DNA from: Cryptomeria japonica
Taxonomy: Eukaryota; Streptophyta; Pinopsida; Cupressales; Cupressaceae
NCBI RefSeq assembly: GCF_030272615.1
Contig: NC_081406.1
Coordinates: 459,820,072-459,880,071 of the forward strand
Length of the DNA stretch: 60,000 nucleotides
Direction: 5' to 3'
Position 1 is the stretch's first letter. Each line of letters begins with the position of its first letter. The position numbers and the translations under genes were made by a program. Of this stretch, positions 46,149 to 58,065 are shown one piece after another. The notes below the pieces were generated by a model. The model saw nothing but the letters and a program-made list of their open reading frames with translations, had not been told where the DNA came from and made no database searches.

Positions 46149-47216
46149 GTTGCAACCAAGGAATGCCCCAATTTATACTAGATTCACTGTGTCCTCATAT
46201 CCTTAGATATGTCATAGAATTACTAAGAGACAATCCACAAACAACAAAACAATAGGTGAACATCAAAAGCACTTGGATACCTAGAGGCATACTCAAAATT
46301 TGGACACAAGAAAACCCCGTTCAAATTTAGGGGCAATACACAGAAGCAAACTCATGATATGCCTATAGAACATGGTATAAATAGACATTCCAATTGTCAT
46401 TATGGCCCTATATCAGAAGGTCCCTACACACATCATCATTTTAGACCCCCTCCATATGAACGTGTTTACGATCAATACCATTCATAAATGCATTATCCTC
46501 ATCCTCCATGCGGTGGCTCAGGCATGGGATATGGTCCAAGAAGTCAATGTCGACCCAAAAAAAATTTGGAACAATAGATCAAGGACTTACAAAAGAAGAT
46601 GGAGGACATCAATACACCAAAACCAACAGAAGAAGCATACTTGATGAGATTGTTTCCACAAATCTTAGGTGAACAAACATACTTGCAAACAAGGAATGCC
46701 CCAATTCATACTAGACTCACGGTGTCCTCATATCCTTGGACAGGTCATAGCATTACGAAGAGACAAACCACAGACAACAAAACAATAGGTGAACATGAAA
46801 ATCACTTGGATACCCAGAGGCATGCTCAAAATTTGGACACAAGAAAACCCCGTGTCAAATTTGGGGGCAATACACAAAAGCAAACTCATGATATGCATAT
46901 AGAACATGGTGTAAACAGACATTCCAATCCTCATTATGGCCCTATATCAGAAGGTCCCTACACACATCATCATTATAGACCCCCTCCATATGAGCATGTT
47001 TACGATCAATACGATTCATACATACAATATCCTCATCCTCCACGTGGTGGCTCAGGCATGGGATATGGTCCAAGAAGTCAATATCAACCCAAAAACAATT
47101 TGGAGCAACAGATGAAGGACTTACAAAAGAATATGGAGGACATCAATACACCAAAACCAGCAGAAGAAACATACTTGATGAGATTGTTTCCACAAAGCTT
47201 AGGTGAACAAGCTATG
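46149..47216 (+). repeat. 534-bp tandem duplication
   Basis: 46149-46682 and 46683-47216 are adjacent direct repeats with modest divergence. Landmarks recur 533-534 bp apart: GAATGCCCCA at 46161 and 46694, and the MEDINTPKP ATG at 46599 and 47133. Each unit fuses an inverted 3'-region piece to gag. The 178-codon period keeps frame, and the second unit is open from 46599 to 47252. Confidence 0.9.
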
Positions 47217-47545
47217 GAATGGTTCTACCAACTTCCACTTGGAATTAAGTAATGGCGTGACTTAGCAGAGGCATTTATCCAACATTTATCATATAACATA
47301 GAGACAAATATATCAGTTTCTACTTTGTGCAATACCAAACATAAAGATGGGGAGTCATTTTCATCATTCTTTCAAAGATAGAGGAATTTAGCCAGCAGAT
47401 GCTCTTGCAAAAGTCCACAAAAACAAGTGGTAGAGATGTTTACACATAATGTCAATAGATAAATTGGTTATGACTTGAGGAAAGCTTGTTTGTCCACTTT
47501 TAAGGAATTCATTGAGAGAGGCTTAGCAAAAAAGAACATCTTAAT
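46266..47545 (+). pseudogene. Gypsy gag fragment H
   Basis: Homologous to element F gag: PRVKFGGNTQ, HHYRPPPYEHVYDQYDSY, MEDINTPKP, ETYLMRLFPQSLGEQAMEWF, then capsid pieces AEAFIQHLSYNIETNIS and GYDLRKACLSTFKEFIERGL with stops at 47250 and beyond. It lacks the 5' part and ends abruptly at about 47545, in the sequence corresponding to element F 39500, where LINE sequence starts. It is therefore the target of the LINE insertion. Confidence 0.82.
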
Positions 47546-48726
47546 TTGAGTGGAAGTTTTGGATCGGCGTTAGGACAACATGAGGCAGATGACTCAGAGA
47601 TTCCTATAGATGGAGGGGGTTCAGATACTAAGGATCCCGATGATCCCTTAGATTTGGGGGATCCAGGGGAAGGACCAACACCACATGAAGAGAGGCTAGC
47701 AGATGAGAGCGGGAAAGGGCAGGTTCAAACTTCAAAAATAGAAGATGGCAACTCAGAAGGACCCCAAGGACAATAAGCAACTAGGGGTTCGAAGAACATG
47801 GTGGAGGGAAAAGATTATCTAGAAAAGGATCTTTCGTCAACGGGTGTTAAGGGGGGACCCAATTTGAATGGACAAACACATAAGTGGACCTATATGTTCG
47901 GGGTTAAACCTAAAGGTAAGTCCTCATCGCCTCCTGTTAAAAACACCTCGAATGTGTCTCAGGGCAAGTTTGCTATCATTGTTCCAGATCAAATCATAGA
48001 CCAAAACATTGCTAGAATGGAAAATAAATTGATCGGTAATTTTTTTGTGTCTAGACCTAATATAGAAATAGTTCATGGATTTGTCAAAAGAAAGTGGCTC
48101 TTGAAAGGTTAGGTTGAGGTGGTAGCAATGAACAAAGGCTATCTATCCTTTTCTTTTTCTTGCGATGAGGATAGAAGAAACATTCTCTATAGTGGGTCTT
48201 GGGCAATAGGCAAATACATCATGTACATCCACAAGTGGCACCCTAATGTGGCAAAAGGGAAGAATTTATTGATCTAAGTCCCGATGTGGGTCAAGCTCCC
48301 TAGGCTTCCAATGGAATTCTGGGAGGAAGATGTTTTTGTAGGAATAGCCAATACCTTTGGGGAGCTTATCGCTATTGACGAGATCATGACATCAAGAAGA
48401 AGGCTAATTTATGCTAGGATTTGTGTTGGAGTTGGACTTGACACGAATATGCTAGAAGAAATCGAGATATAATCTAAACTGGGGAAGTGGAAACAGAATA
48501 TTGTTTTTGAAACTATCCCCTTTGCTTGTTTTCATTGTAAAAATGTTGGACATTGGGAGAAAAAATGTCCAAGTATCGAGGGTAAACCCTACCTCCAAAC
48601 TAAGGTTTGGAAAAAAGTGGATAAGCCTCTAAAAGCCTTAGAGTCCAATGACCTAGATCAAGAGCAACAGTCTCATACTGGATGGGTGGAGGAAGAACTC
48701 ACCAGTGAAGTGGGGAATGAACTAAA
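47546..48726 (+). pseudogene. LINE ORF1, first part
   Basis: One frame with stops at 47774, 48110, about 48277 and 48470. It has an acidic N-terminal part, then a DUF4283-like region (QGKFAIIVPDQIIDQNIARM, YLSFSFSCDEDRRNILYSGS, IGKYIMYIHKWHP, WVKLPRLPMEFWEEDVF) and the zinc knuckle CFHCKNVGHWEKKC (CX2CX4HX4C, 48526-48568). This is typical of plant L1-type ORF1 RNA-binding proteins. It has no upstream ATG, starts at the gypsy junction and is probably 5'-truncated. It is cut at 48726 by copia B; the frame resumes at 56409 once one CTAAA is removed. Confidence 0.85.
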
Positions 48727-50222
48727 TGATAGTTCTGATACTTAATGTTAAGTATAGATGCCAAGCTAATAAGATGAGAGGGGGGGGGGTGAATCATACA
48801 AACTTAATCTTCCATAAAAACAACAGATTCAACCTTGGTAACATATACTTCAGTAATATAACCAAAACTGCTAAACATACAAACTCAAAAGCATATAAAC
48901 ATCATAAAACTCATAACACTAGATTTAATGTGGAAACCCAAATAGGGAAAAACCACTATGGGACTTTGGACCCACTAAGAAATATACTCCTCTAGAGTAT
49001 GCTCGGTTAAAAGCAAATCGTGTTAAAGATTACAAACACATTGCTAAATGTGACCTGGTTAAGGGATTTCCCTAAGATCTGTTAGGATCTTCACCTTGTT
49101 AGAAGTGACCTTGTTAAAGGATTTCAAACACTCAATCAAAATGTCACCTTGCTAGAGGGTTTTAAAAGTAAGACTGTTAAGTCCACTCAGTTAAGAGATT
49201 TTCTATCACTTTACAAAATAACAGTAATAAAAATTTATCTGCAACTTCACATCTAAAATGCTAAAACATATTCTTATTTGCTCAATACAATAGGACTTAT
49301 CTTGTCCATCTGCTGGGCTCTAGACTCTGTTATTCAAAACAGGTCTTCAAGCTTCTATGCTCGGTAATCACTATGTAGCATCCATGTGCATACACTTGCT
49401 TGCATACATTATTTATCAACAGTTCATTATTTATAAGTAATTTGCCAACGGCTTAATCTCCTTGATCACATTTCCCATGATCAATCATAGCCATCAGATC
49501 TTCAAACATGACTAGGTTCAATGTATCCTTCCATCTGAAAATGTTTTACCCCGCCTTTGAACTTGCATACATTTCTAGGAATTTGTGCTAGGGTATTGCA
49601 GTTCAATCTGAGCTGTAGATCTTCCTGCCGATTTTCCTTTGCCATATATTCTTTAACAAACTTCATTCATGGCATACCAATCATTTAATCATAACCATCT
49701 CATTAGCTTCCTTCATTAAATAATGCTTTTATTCATTGAATGCATTCTGTTATTACTTGGTTGCAACTCGGTAAATACTAAACTTCACTCGATAGACATT
49801 CTACCTTCATTAACTGATAGTGATAACCTTAGGGTTTACCGACTAGGTTCTTTGCTCGGTAACATAGTATAGTATCAACCTTACAATCAACAACATATGT
49901 AGGATATCAAAACGATCAAAACATCATGATCTCATCATTGTCTAACTCGGTAATAGTTTCCCATTGAATAACTTATTCCTCCCCTTATTCATCACATTCT
50001 TTCTGTGTCTTTTACTGACATCTTTATACTCATCAAATCATACTTCTTAAGATATGGCAACATCATATTGAATTAGAAAATCAATTTCTTGACATCAATG
50101 ACAAAATAATAATATTAAGACGGTAAGCATCCTTAATCAGTTATATCCATAATGATCAACAACCTTCTCAATATCCTTATTGAAATGCCAACAGTCTCCC
50201 TATATTTGTTATAATGCCAACA
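48727..50222 (-). repeat. 3' LTR of copia B
   Basis: Starts TGATAGTTCTGATACTTAA and ends ATAATGCCAACA, followed by ATCTCCCCCTTT (purine tract on the minus strand, 50223-50234). It has a 10-base G-tract (48780-48789) before TGAATCAT, and GGAAACCCA/GGGAAAAACCAC at about 48931-48956. One TTAGGGTTTACCGACTAGGT unit is present at about 49830. Confidence 0.93.
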
Positions 50223-50604
50223 ATCTCCCCCTTTGGCATTGATGGCCAAACCAATTGATTTGACCTAATTGATTCGGATTGCTATTCTAAAATGTTGAAA
50301 TGCTCTCCCCCTGTCATCAGTCTTCTCCCCCATAGATTAGTCTTCTCACCTTTTCTTCAGTCTTCTCCCCCTTTGACAACAATGCCAAAAAGTAAAGAAC
50401 TAAAACATATTTTCTTCCTATATGAAGTGATTTCTTGCTGTTGTGTGTCAACTTAGTCTCGGTTAGAGCATTTTGTCTTCAATTCCTGTTCCCTGTTATT
50501 GTTTCCTGCACACATTTAGAAAACATCCTAAAGTGTGTAAATCAACATCAACTCCTAAAAGATATTTTGTAGAGTCATCGAATTGATGCTTTCACCGAAC
50601 TTGG

Positions 50605-53600
50605 TTAGTGAATGGAAGATAGGGGTAGGACCCCTAACTTACTTTTGAGATACTGAAATGTGTCCCTTGGCAGTGGCTTGGTGAAGATATCTGCTATTTG
50701 TTCCTTTGTGCTAACATACTCCAACACCACTTTCTTCTCTTGAGCTTCTTCTCTAAGATAATGATATTTGATAGACATGTGCTTTGTCTTAGAGTGCATA
50801 ACAGGATTCTTTGAAATGCTAATGGCATTAGTATTGTCACAGAATATAGTTACTGGCTTGGTAACTTGCTCATTTATACCTTCCAACAGTTGTTTGATCC
50901 ATGCTATATTGGTACAATTCAATGCTGCAACAACGTATTCAACTTCTATTGTTGACTGTGAAACACATCCTTGTTTCTTGCTAAGCCAACTCACTAGTCT
51001 TTCTCCTAAAAAGAAAGCTCCTCCACTTGTGCTTTTCCTATCATCAATGTTGCCTACCCAATCAGCATCAGTATAAACTTTTAAATCAAAAACATTTCCT
51101 TTCTGATATGCTAAGCCATAATCTTCAGTGCCTTTCAAGTATCTGAAAATTCTCTTGATTGTTGTCATATGTGTTTCCTTGGCATCTACAAAGAATCTTG
51201 CAACTATACCTACTGCATGTGCTATATCTAGCCTGCTATGAAACACATATTGTAGCTTTCCAATTAGGGATCGGTAAAGTGTCTCATCAATAGATGCAGA
51301 TTCATCATTCTTTGATAATTTACAGTTGGTAGTCATAGGAGTAGTTACTGGTTTTGAATCCTCCATTCCAAATTTCTTCAAGATTTCCTTTATGTATTTG
51401 GATTGAGTAATGAAAATCTCATTTTTCATTTGTAGTATCTGTAAACCTATAAAATACTTTATCTCATTGATTAATGACATCTCAAATTCTTTGCTCATTT
51501 CATTTCCAAATTTCTTGCATAGAGAGTCATTTCCACAAAAGATAATATCATCAACAAATATGGCTGAGATCAGTATTCCATTTTCATCATTCTTCATGTA
51601 CATATTGTTGTTTTCACTTGTCCTTATAAAACCAATCTTGATTAAATAAGAGTGCAATCTTTCATACCATGCTCTAGGTGCTTGTTTCAAACCATATAAA
51701 GCTTTGTTCAATTTACATACTTGATCATTATTCTTGTCTTCAACAAATCCTCCAGGTTGTTCAATAAAAACTTCTTCCTATAATATACCATTCAGAAATG
51801 CAGATTTGACATCCATTTCATATACCTTGAAATTCTTGTAAGCAGCATATGCCAACAATGTTCTTACTCCGTCAAGTCTTGCCACAGATGCAAAAGTCTC
51901 ACCATAAGCAATTCCTTCTTTTTGGGCATAACCTTTGCAAACTAGTCTGGCTTTATTTTGAATGACCTCACCTTTTTCATTCAGCTTGTTTCTAAAAATC
52001 CACTTTGTACCGATTACATTTTTGTCCTTTGGTCTTGGGACCAGTGTCCATGTGTCATTCTTCTTGATTTGATCAATCTCTTCTATCATGGCATTTATCC
52101 AATCTTCATTGTTAAATGCCTCTTTCACTATCCTCTGTTGAAATTCAGATATCAGACATGTGTTCTATCTCAATTTGTTCCTTGTCATCACTGGATCATT
52201 CTTATCTCCTATAATCTGACTTGATGTATGATGTCTTCTAACATACTTGGCTAATACAGGCTCGGTAGGCTCTGTATGATATTCTACATCACTGGGTAAC
52301 TGAATATTCTCTTCATTTCCTTCAATAGTTTTCTCGGTAAGACTTGTCGGTTGAACATAGACAAATTCATCATAATCTTCTGGTTCCTTGGAATTTACTT
52401 CATCATTTCTTTTTGCAAATTCATCAATTTTCACATTTACACTTTCTACTATTTTGTTAGATGATTTGATCAGACATTTAAATGCTTTTCTTCTAGAAAT
52501 ATAACATAGAAATGTTCCTTCTTCACTTTTCTGATCAAACTTTCCATTTCTATCATCTTTGTGAACATAACATCTACTTTCAAAGATTTTAAAATAACTT
52601 ACATTAGGTTTCTTGTCATACCAGATTTCATATGGTGTCTTCAATGTTCCTTTCTTCAGTTGTACTCGGTTCAGGGTGTAAACTGTTGTGCTTATTGCTT
52701 CTCTCCAAAATGTTTGTGACACTTTCTTTTCAATCATCAGGGTTCTGGCACAAGATACAATAGATCTATTTCTTCTCTCAGCAATTCCATTTTGTTGTGG
52801 AGTTCTCGGTGCAGAGACTTGTCTTTTTATACCATGATCATTGTAGAATAAGTTGAACTCATCAAATGTGAACTCTCCTCCTCTATCTGATCTAAGACTT
52901 TTCAGTTGTCTTCCTATTTCATTTTCAACTCTTGCCTTGTACCATTTAAACATTTGAAAAGCTTCTGATTTTTCTTTTAAAAACATAACTGACATCATCC
53001 TTGAGTAATCATCCACAAATAATATGAAATATTTATCACCGTAGTAGCTTTGAACTTTCATAGGACCACAAAGATCACTGTGCACAAGATCTGAAATTCC
53101 CTTAGAAGTGTAGAACTTACTTGTAAAGCCTGATCTTGTCTTTTTACCCATCGAGCATCCTCGACACATAGCATTCTCAGGTTTTTCCAAACTCAGTAGA
53201 CCTCTTACTTGGTGCTTCTTGCTTCTTTTGATTAGATTATCAAAATTTACATGACAAAACCTTTTATGCCATAACCAAGTATCATCTATCTTTGCATACA
53301 AACACTTGTTCCGAGTTGAGTCAAGGTGAAATGTGTTACTTTTTGTTTGTGTCCCGGTAGCAGCTAACTTTCCATGCTTGTCATGAACTTTGACAATTCC
53401 TTTCTGAAATTCTATTCCGTAACCTGTGTTGATTAGTTGTGCTACACTCAACAAATTGTATTTCAAACCTTCAACCCAATAAACATCATTGCATTTTGCA
53501 TTGTCAAGAAGTGTTATAGATCCTTTAGCTTTTACCGGACATGGTGTATCATTACCAAATCTTACATAGCCTCCATCATAATCTTCTAACATAACAAACT

Positions 53601-54774
53601 TGTGTTTATCACCTATCATGTCATGTGAACATCCACTATCTATGATCCAAGAATTATTAGTATTAATGTGAGATATTAGGGCTTTTTCTTCATACCTTTC
53701 TTCATCTGATCCATCTTTGATAGCCACATAAACTACTTCCTCTGTATCAGTTCCATTGGATTCCTCATCAGCTATTAGGCATGACTTTCTATCTCTTCTC
53801 CTGAAATCTCGGTGTCCTCTGTAATGATTATCTTTCTGTCTGTCATCTCGGTAATCTCTCTTTTCAGTAGATTTTTTGTCAGGATAGTTAGAAGCCATAT
53901 GTCCTATCTTGTCACAATTGAAACATTTCAAAGTTAGTTTTCCTTTATACTTACCTTTGCCTCTCGGTAACCTTCTAGCCAATAGTGCTTCAAATTCTTC
54001 TTGCTTTTTGATTTCCTCATACAGTTTATGTACTTCTTCCATGTCCTTGCAAAATCTTTCACTTGCTCCACTGTGATCCCCTTTAGTGTACTTACTCATT
54101 CTATCATTGTAATCATCAAATTCACCAATATGAAAATAACTAAATGCAGATTCAACTTTATTTACCGAAGACCCACTGTTATCAAAATTACTTAACTCAA
54201 ATGCATGTAGCTTACCAATAGTAGCATCCAAAGAAACTAGCATATTGGGTATAGACCTCAATTCATTGATTGCAGAGACTTGGATTGCATAAGCTGGTAG
54301 AAGGGTTCTTAACAACTTACTTGTTATATCCTTTTCTTCAATAGTTCCACCTACTCCTTTGATTTGATTGACAATCTCCTTTAGTCTTGTATTGTACTGG
54401 GTTATGTTCTCACCTTCATTCATCCTCATAGATTCAAGTTTTCCTCTTAGACTATCCACTTTTGCTCTTTGAACATGTTCATCACCGCCATACACAGATA
54501 TGAGCTTGTCCCACATTGTCTTTGCATCATTTCAGCCTTCTAGATCATTAAACTCTGAGTTGGTCAATGCAGATGTTATTTCAATCATTGCTTGGATATT
54601 TTCTTTCCTTGCCTTTATCTCTTCCATTGTCAATGGATAGGTGCTCGGTGTAATGAAATCATTCTCCAGATAATATACAACATATTCTCCAACTCCTGAT
54701 AGATGTAGCTTCATCCTTTTCTGCCATGTAGAGAAACTTGACTTGTTCAACTTCGATGCATCACTCTTATACAT
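50605..54774 (-). pseudogene. Copia B gag-pol polyprotein, one frame with three nonsense codons
   Basis: A 1,390-codon frame from ATG 54774 to 50605 with stops only at 54532, 52165 and 51778 and no frameshift. Order: gag (SFSTWQKRMKLHLSGVGEYV, AKTMWDKLISVYGGDEHV); knuckle CFNCDKIGHMASNYP, where the final ligand is tyrosine; protease WIIDSGCSHDM; integrase WLWHKRFCHVNFDNL, LVHSDLCGPM, FVDDYSRMMSVMFLKEKSE and APRTPQQNGIAERRNR; RT GTKWIFRNKLNEKGEV, MDVKSAFLNGIL, YGLKQAPRAWYERLHSYL and the catalytic IFVDDIIFCGN; RNase H VYTDADWVGNIDDRKSTSG and AIWIKQLLEG-like end, then TKEQIADIFTKPLPRDTF. All catalytic boxes are present. The stop at 51778 replaces the first Glu of a usual GILEEEV. Recent insertion is likely. 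Confidence 0.93.
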
Positions 54775-54825
54775 ATTTAGATCTTTTCCTCAAGTGCCTT
54801 TAAAAATTTTCTTCTGGAGTCCAAA

Positions 54826-54839
54826 GCTCTGATACCAAT
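54826..54839 (-). other. Copia B primer-binding site
   Basis: The minus strand reads ATTGGTATCAGAGC immediately inside the 5' LTR, complementary to the 3' end of initiator tRNA-Met. Same site as in copia A. Confidence 0.92.
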
Positions 54840-56403
54840 TGATAGTTCTGATAGTTAATGTTAAGTACAGATGCCAAGCTAATAAGATGAGAGGGGGGGG
54901 TGAATCATACAAACTTAATCTTCCATAAAAACAACAGATTCAACCTTAGTAACATATACTCCAGTAATATAACCAAAACTGCTAAACATACAAACTCAAA
55001 AGCATATAACCATCATAAAACTCATAACACCATATTTAACGTGGAAACCCAAATAGGGAAAAACCACTATGGGATTTCAGACCCACTAAGAAATATACTC
55101 TTCTAGAGTATGCTCGGTTAAAATCAAATCCTGTCAAAGATTACAAACACATTGCTAAATGTGACCCGGTTAAGGGATTTCCCTCAGATCTATTAGGATC
55201 TTCACCTTGTTATAAGTGACCTTGTTAAAGGATTTCAAACACTCAATCAGAATGTCACCTTGCTAGAGGGTTTTACAAATAAGGCTGTTAAGTCCACTCA
55301 GTTAAGAGAGTTTCTACAACTTTACAAAATAATAGTAATAAAAATCTATCAGCAACTTCACATCTAAAATGCTAAAGAAGATTCTTATTTGCTCAATACA
55401 ATAGGACTTATCGTGTCCATCTACTGGGCTCTATACTCTGTTATTCAAAACAAGTCTTCAAGCTTTTGTGCTCAGTAATCACTATGTAGCATCCCTGTGC
55501 ATACACTTGCCCGCATACATTGTTTATCAACAGTTCAATATTTATAAGCAATTTTCCAATTGCTTAATCTCCTTGATCATGTTTCCCATGATCAATCATA
55601 GCCATCAGATCTTCAAACTTGACTAGGTTCAATGTATCCTTCGATCTGAAAATGTTTTTACCCTGCCTTGGAACTTGCATACATTTCTTGTAACTTGTGC
55701 TAGGGTATTGCAGTTCAATCTGAGCTGTAGATCTTCCTACCGATTTTCCTTTGCCATAGATTCTTTAAAAATATTCATTCACGGCATACCAATCATTCAA
55801 TCATAACCATCTCATCAGCTTCCTTTATTAAATCATGCTTTTACTCATTCAATGCATTCTGTAATTACTCGGTTGCAACTCGGTAAATACTAAACTTCAC
55901 TCGGTAGACATTCTGCCTTCATTAACCGATAGCGATAACCTTAGGGTTTACAGACTAGGTTCCTTAGGGTTTAGCGACTAGGTTCCTTAGGGTTTACCGA
56001 TTAGGTTCTTGAGGGTTTATTGACTAGGTTCTTTTCTCTATAACATAGTATAGTATCAACCCTACAATCAACAACATATGTAGTATATCAAAACAATAAA
56101 AACATCATGATCTCATCATTGTCTAACTCGGTAATAGTTGCCCATTGAATAACTTATTCCTCCCCTTATTCATCACATTCTTTCTATGTCTCTTACCGAC
56201 ATCTTTATACTCATGAAATCATACTTTTTAAGATATGGCAACATCATACTTAATTAGAAAATCAATTTCTTGACATCAATGACAAAATAATAATATTAAG
56301 ACAGTAAACATCCTTAATTAGTTATATCCATAATCATCAACAACCTTCTCAATATCCTTATTGAAATGCCAACAATCTCCCTTTGTCTATTATAATGCCA
56401 ACA
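54840..56403 (-). repeat. 5' LTR of copia B
   Basis: Partner of 48727-50222, with an 8-base G-tract (54893-54900), the conserved GGAAACCCA/GGGAAAAACCAC block at about 55042-55067, and ends TGATAG...CCAACA. It differs from its partner by scattered substitutions and by the expanded 23-bp array at 55939-56030. Confidence 0.93.
55939..56030. repeat. 23-bp tandem array private to one LTR
   Basis: Four units of CCTTAGGGTTTACCGACTAG plus GTT with a few substitutions (55939, 55962, 55985, 56008). The partner LTR has one unit at about 49830. The TTAGGGTTTA core resembles the plant telomere repeat and telobox. Since LTRs are identical at insertion, the expansion happened afterwards, unless the other copy contracted. 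Confidence 0.9.
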
Positions 56404-57013
56404 CTAAAGATTCAGATGTTGGAACCAAGTGATAAGGACTCAGAGCATAAAGAAAGAGACAACATTCAACAAGAGGATCTGGAAGAGGACAAGACAGAGT
56501 TAGTCTTAGATAAAAGTGAGAGTAAAGTAGATCAAAAGCCCTCAGATGACAAAGAGGAAGGAGATAACTTTAATATTGTTGCAAGATCTCATGATCTAGA
56601 TAAAGAATTAGACTAGCTCCAAGCAGCTCAACCTGATAACATCCTGGGCCAAGGGCTATCGGAAATCTCATTAGCTACTGCAGAAAAAGTAAAGTTGGCC
56701 TTTTCGGAGGAACAAGATCCAAAATGGGGAGATGAGGAAGACATCAAAAAGGAACTAGGGAAGAATGAAACAAAGTAGGAGGATGAAGAAGCAACAAAGG
56801 ACAAAAGTAAGAATAAGCAAAAAAAAAAGAATAAAAATAACCTAATCAATAGTACACTGACTAGAAACACCAGGAGCAGGCTTGGGGATGTGGGAGCGCA
56901 ACACACTTCTCCAAGAAGACATTCAAATGCCAAGAAAATATCAATGGAAACAAGTAGGATATAGCAGATGGCATCCAAAGAACCATCTTTAAGGCACGTA
57001 TTTCAAAAACCCC
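56404..57013 (+). pseudogene. LINE ORF1, second part
   Basis: Resumes the ORF1 frame after copia B: EPSDKDSEHKERDNIQQEDL and further acidic sequence, a stop at 56614, then a Lys/Glu-rich stretch and a basic tail (about 56800-56960) with an A-rich run. Low-complexity charged tails are common at the C-terminus of plant LINE ORF1. Further stops near 56777 and 56966. Confidence 0.75.
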
Positions 57014-58065
57014 ATGAAAATCATCTCCTAGAATATTCGGGGACTGAACAGCCCTCACAAATATGATTTAGTTAAAAGTATGATTAGAGATAAAAATCCT
57101 AATATTTTTTTGATTCAAGAAACTAAGATGGAAAAAGATAAAGTTGAAAGTCTGAATATGTTCAAAAAATGGAGGAGCTAGCGGAGGTAGTTCAAAAGGT
57201 GCATCGGGTGGAATTGTTACCTTCTGGAACAAAAACAATGTAGAAGGTGAGGTGCTGATTCAGGACAACAACCTGGCTTGCATAAGATTTAAGCACCTCA
57301 AGAATTGCACTACTTGGGTCCTAACTAATTTATACACGCCTAACACTAAGACTGGGAGAAGTGAGATGTGGAGAAATCATACTGGGTTGAGAAGTAGGTT
57401 TGCTGAGGATAGCTAGTTAATCATGGGAGATTTCAATACACACTTGAAGGAAAATGATGGATTTCATAAACAATAATGCCATTCATGATATGGAGCTGCA
57501 AGGAGTCAAATACACTTGGACTAACAAAAGAAGTGGTGAAAATTTGATTTAGGTTAGACTTGATAGAGCTCTCCTTTCCTTAGATTGGTTTAACCTTCAT
57601 GACTGCTCTTTATCTTCTCATATAAGGGCAGGATTAGATCATTACCCTATAACCTTCATGGCTGAAGTAAAGAATAGAAGGAGACATTTCCCTTATAGAT
57701 TTAAAAAAATGTGGACTAGACACCCAGATCTAGAAAGTAAGATTAAGGACTCGTGGCAGGTCAGTATTGAAGGAAACACCATGTACAAAGTGGTCAAAAA
57801 GTTGAAGATTGTTAAAGATAATGTTAAGAAGTGGAATAAGGATTGCTTTGGGAATATCTTTACCTCAAAAGCTACAATCCTCTTAGAGCTCAAGGAAATC
57901 CAGGATGAGATACAAAATAATGGTTATACTAATACATCTAGAGACACTTAAGATGCTATTCTTATGAGATATCATGATATTATAGCTAAAGAGGAAACCT
58001 ACTGGAAACAAAAATTGAGAAATGTCTGGTTGAAGGAGGGGGACAGGAATACTAAATAATTCCAT
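57014..58065 (+). pseudogene. LINE ORF2, endonuclease part
   Basis: ATG 57014 (MKIIS) starts the apurinic-like endonuclease: NIRGLNSPHKYDLVKSMIRD after a TAG in place of the usual Trp, FLIQETKMEKDKVESL with the catalytic Glu, a LIMGDFNTHL box (about 57418), RLDRALLSLDWFNLHDC, and LDHYPITFMAE in place of the SDHxP end. At least one frameshift occurs around 57150-57470. The linker follows (RFKKMWTRHPDLESKIKDSW, VKKWNKDCFGNIF, KEETYWKQKLRNVWLKEGDR). ORF2 nicks the target and primes reverse transcription. Confidence 0.87.

Larger units (their letters stand above)
48727..56403 (-). mobile_element. Ty1/copia element B, full length, nearly intact
   Basis: 7,677 bp. Left LTR 48727-50222 (1,496 bp) and right LTR 54840-56403 (1,564 bp), with TG...CA ends. 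CTAAA is duplicated at 48722-48726 and 56404-56408. The gag-pol polyprotein lies on the minus strand. The right LTR is the 5' LTR, next to an initiator tRNA-Met primer site. The 68-bp LTR length difference is explained by a 23-bp tandem array present only in the right LTR. It sits inside LINE ORF1. Confidence 0.95.

Noticed and set aside
55939-56030. Interstitial telomere array
   Set aside because: Units are 23 bp with only one TTTAGGG-like core each and lie within an LTR, so this is not a telomeric TTTAGGG array.
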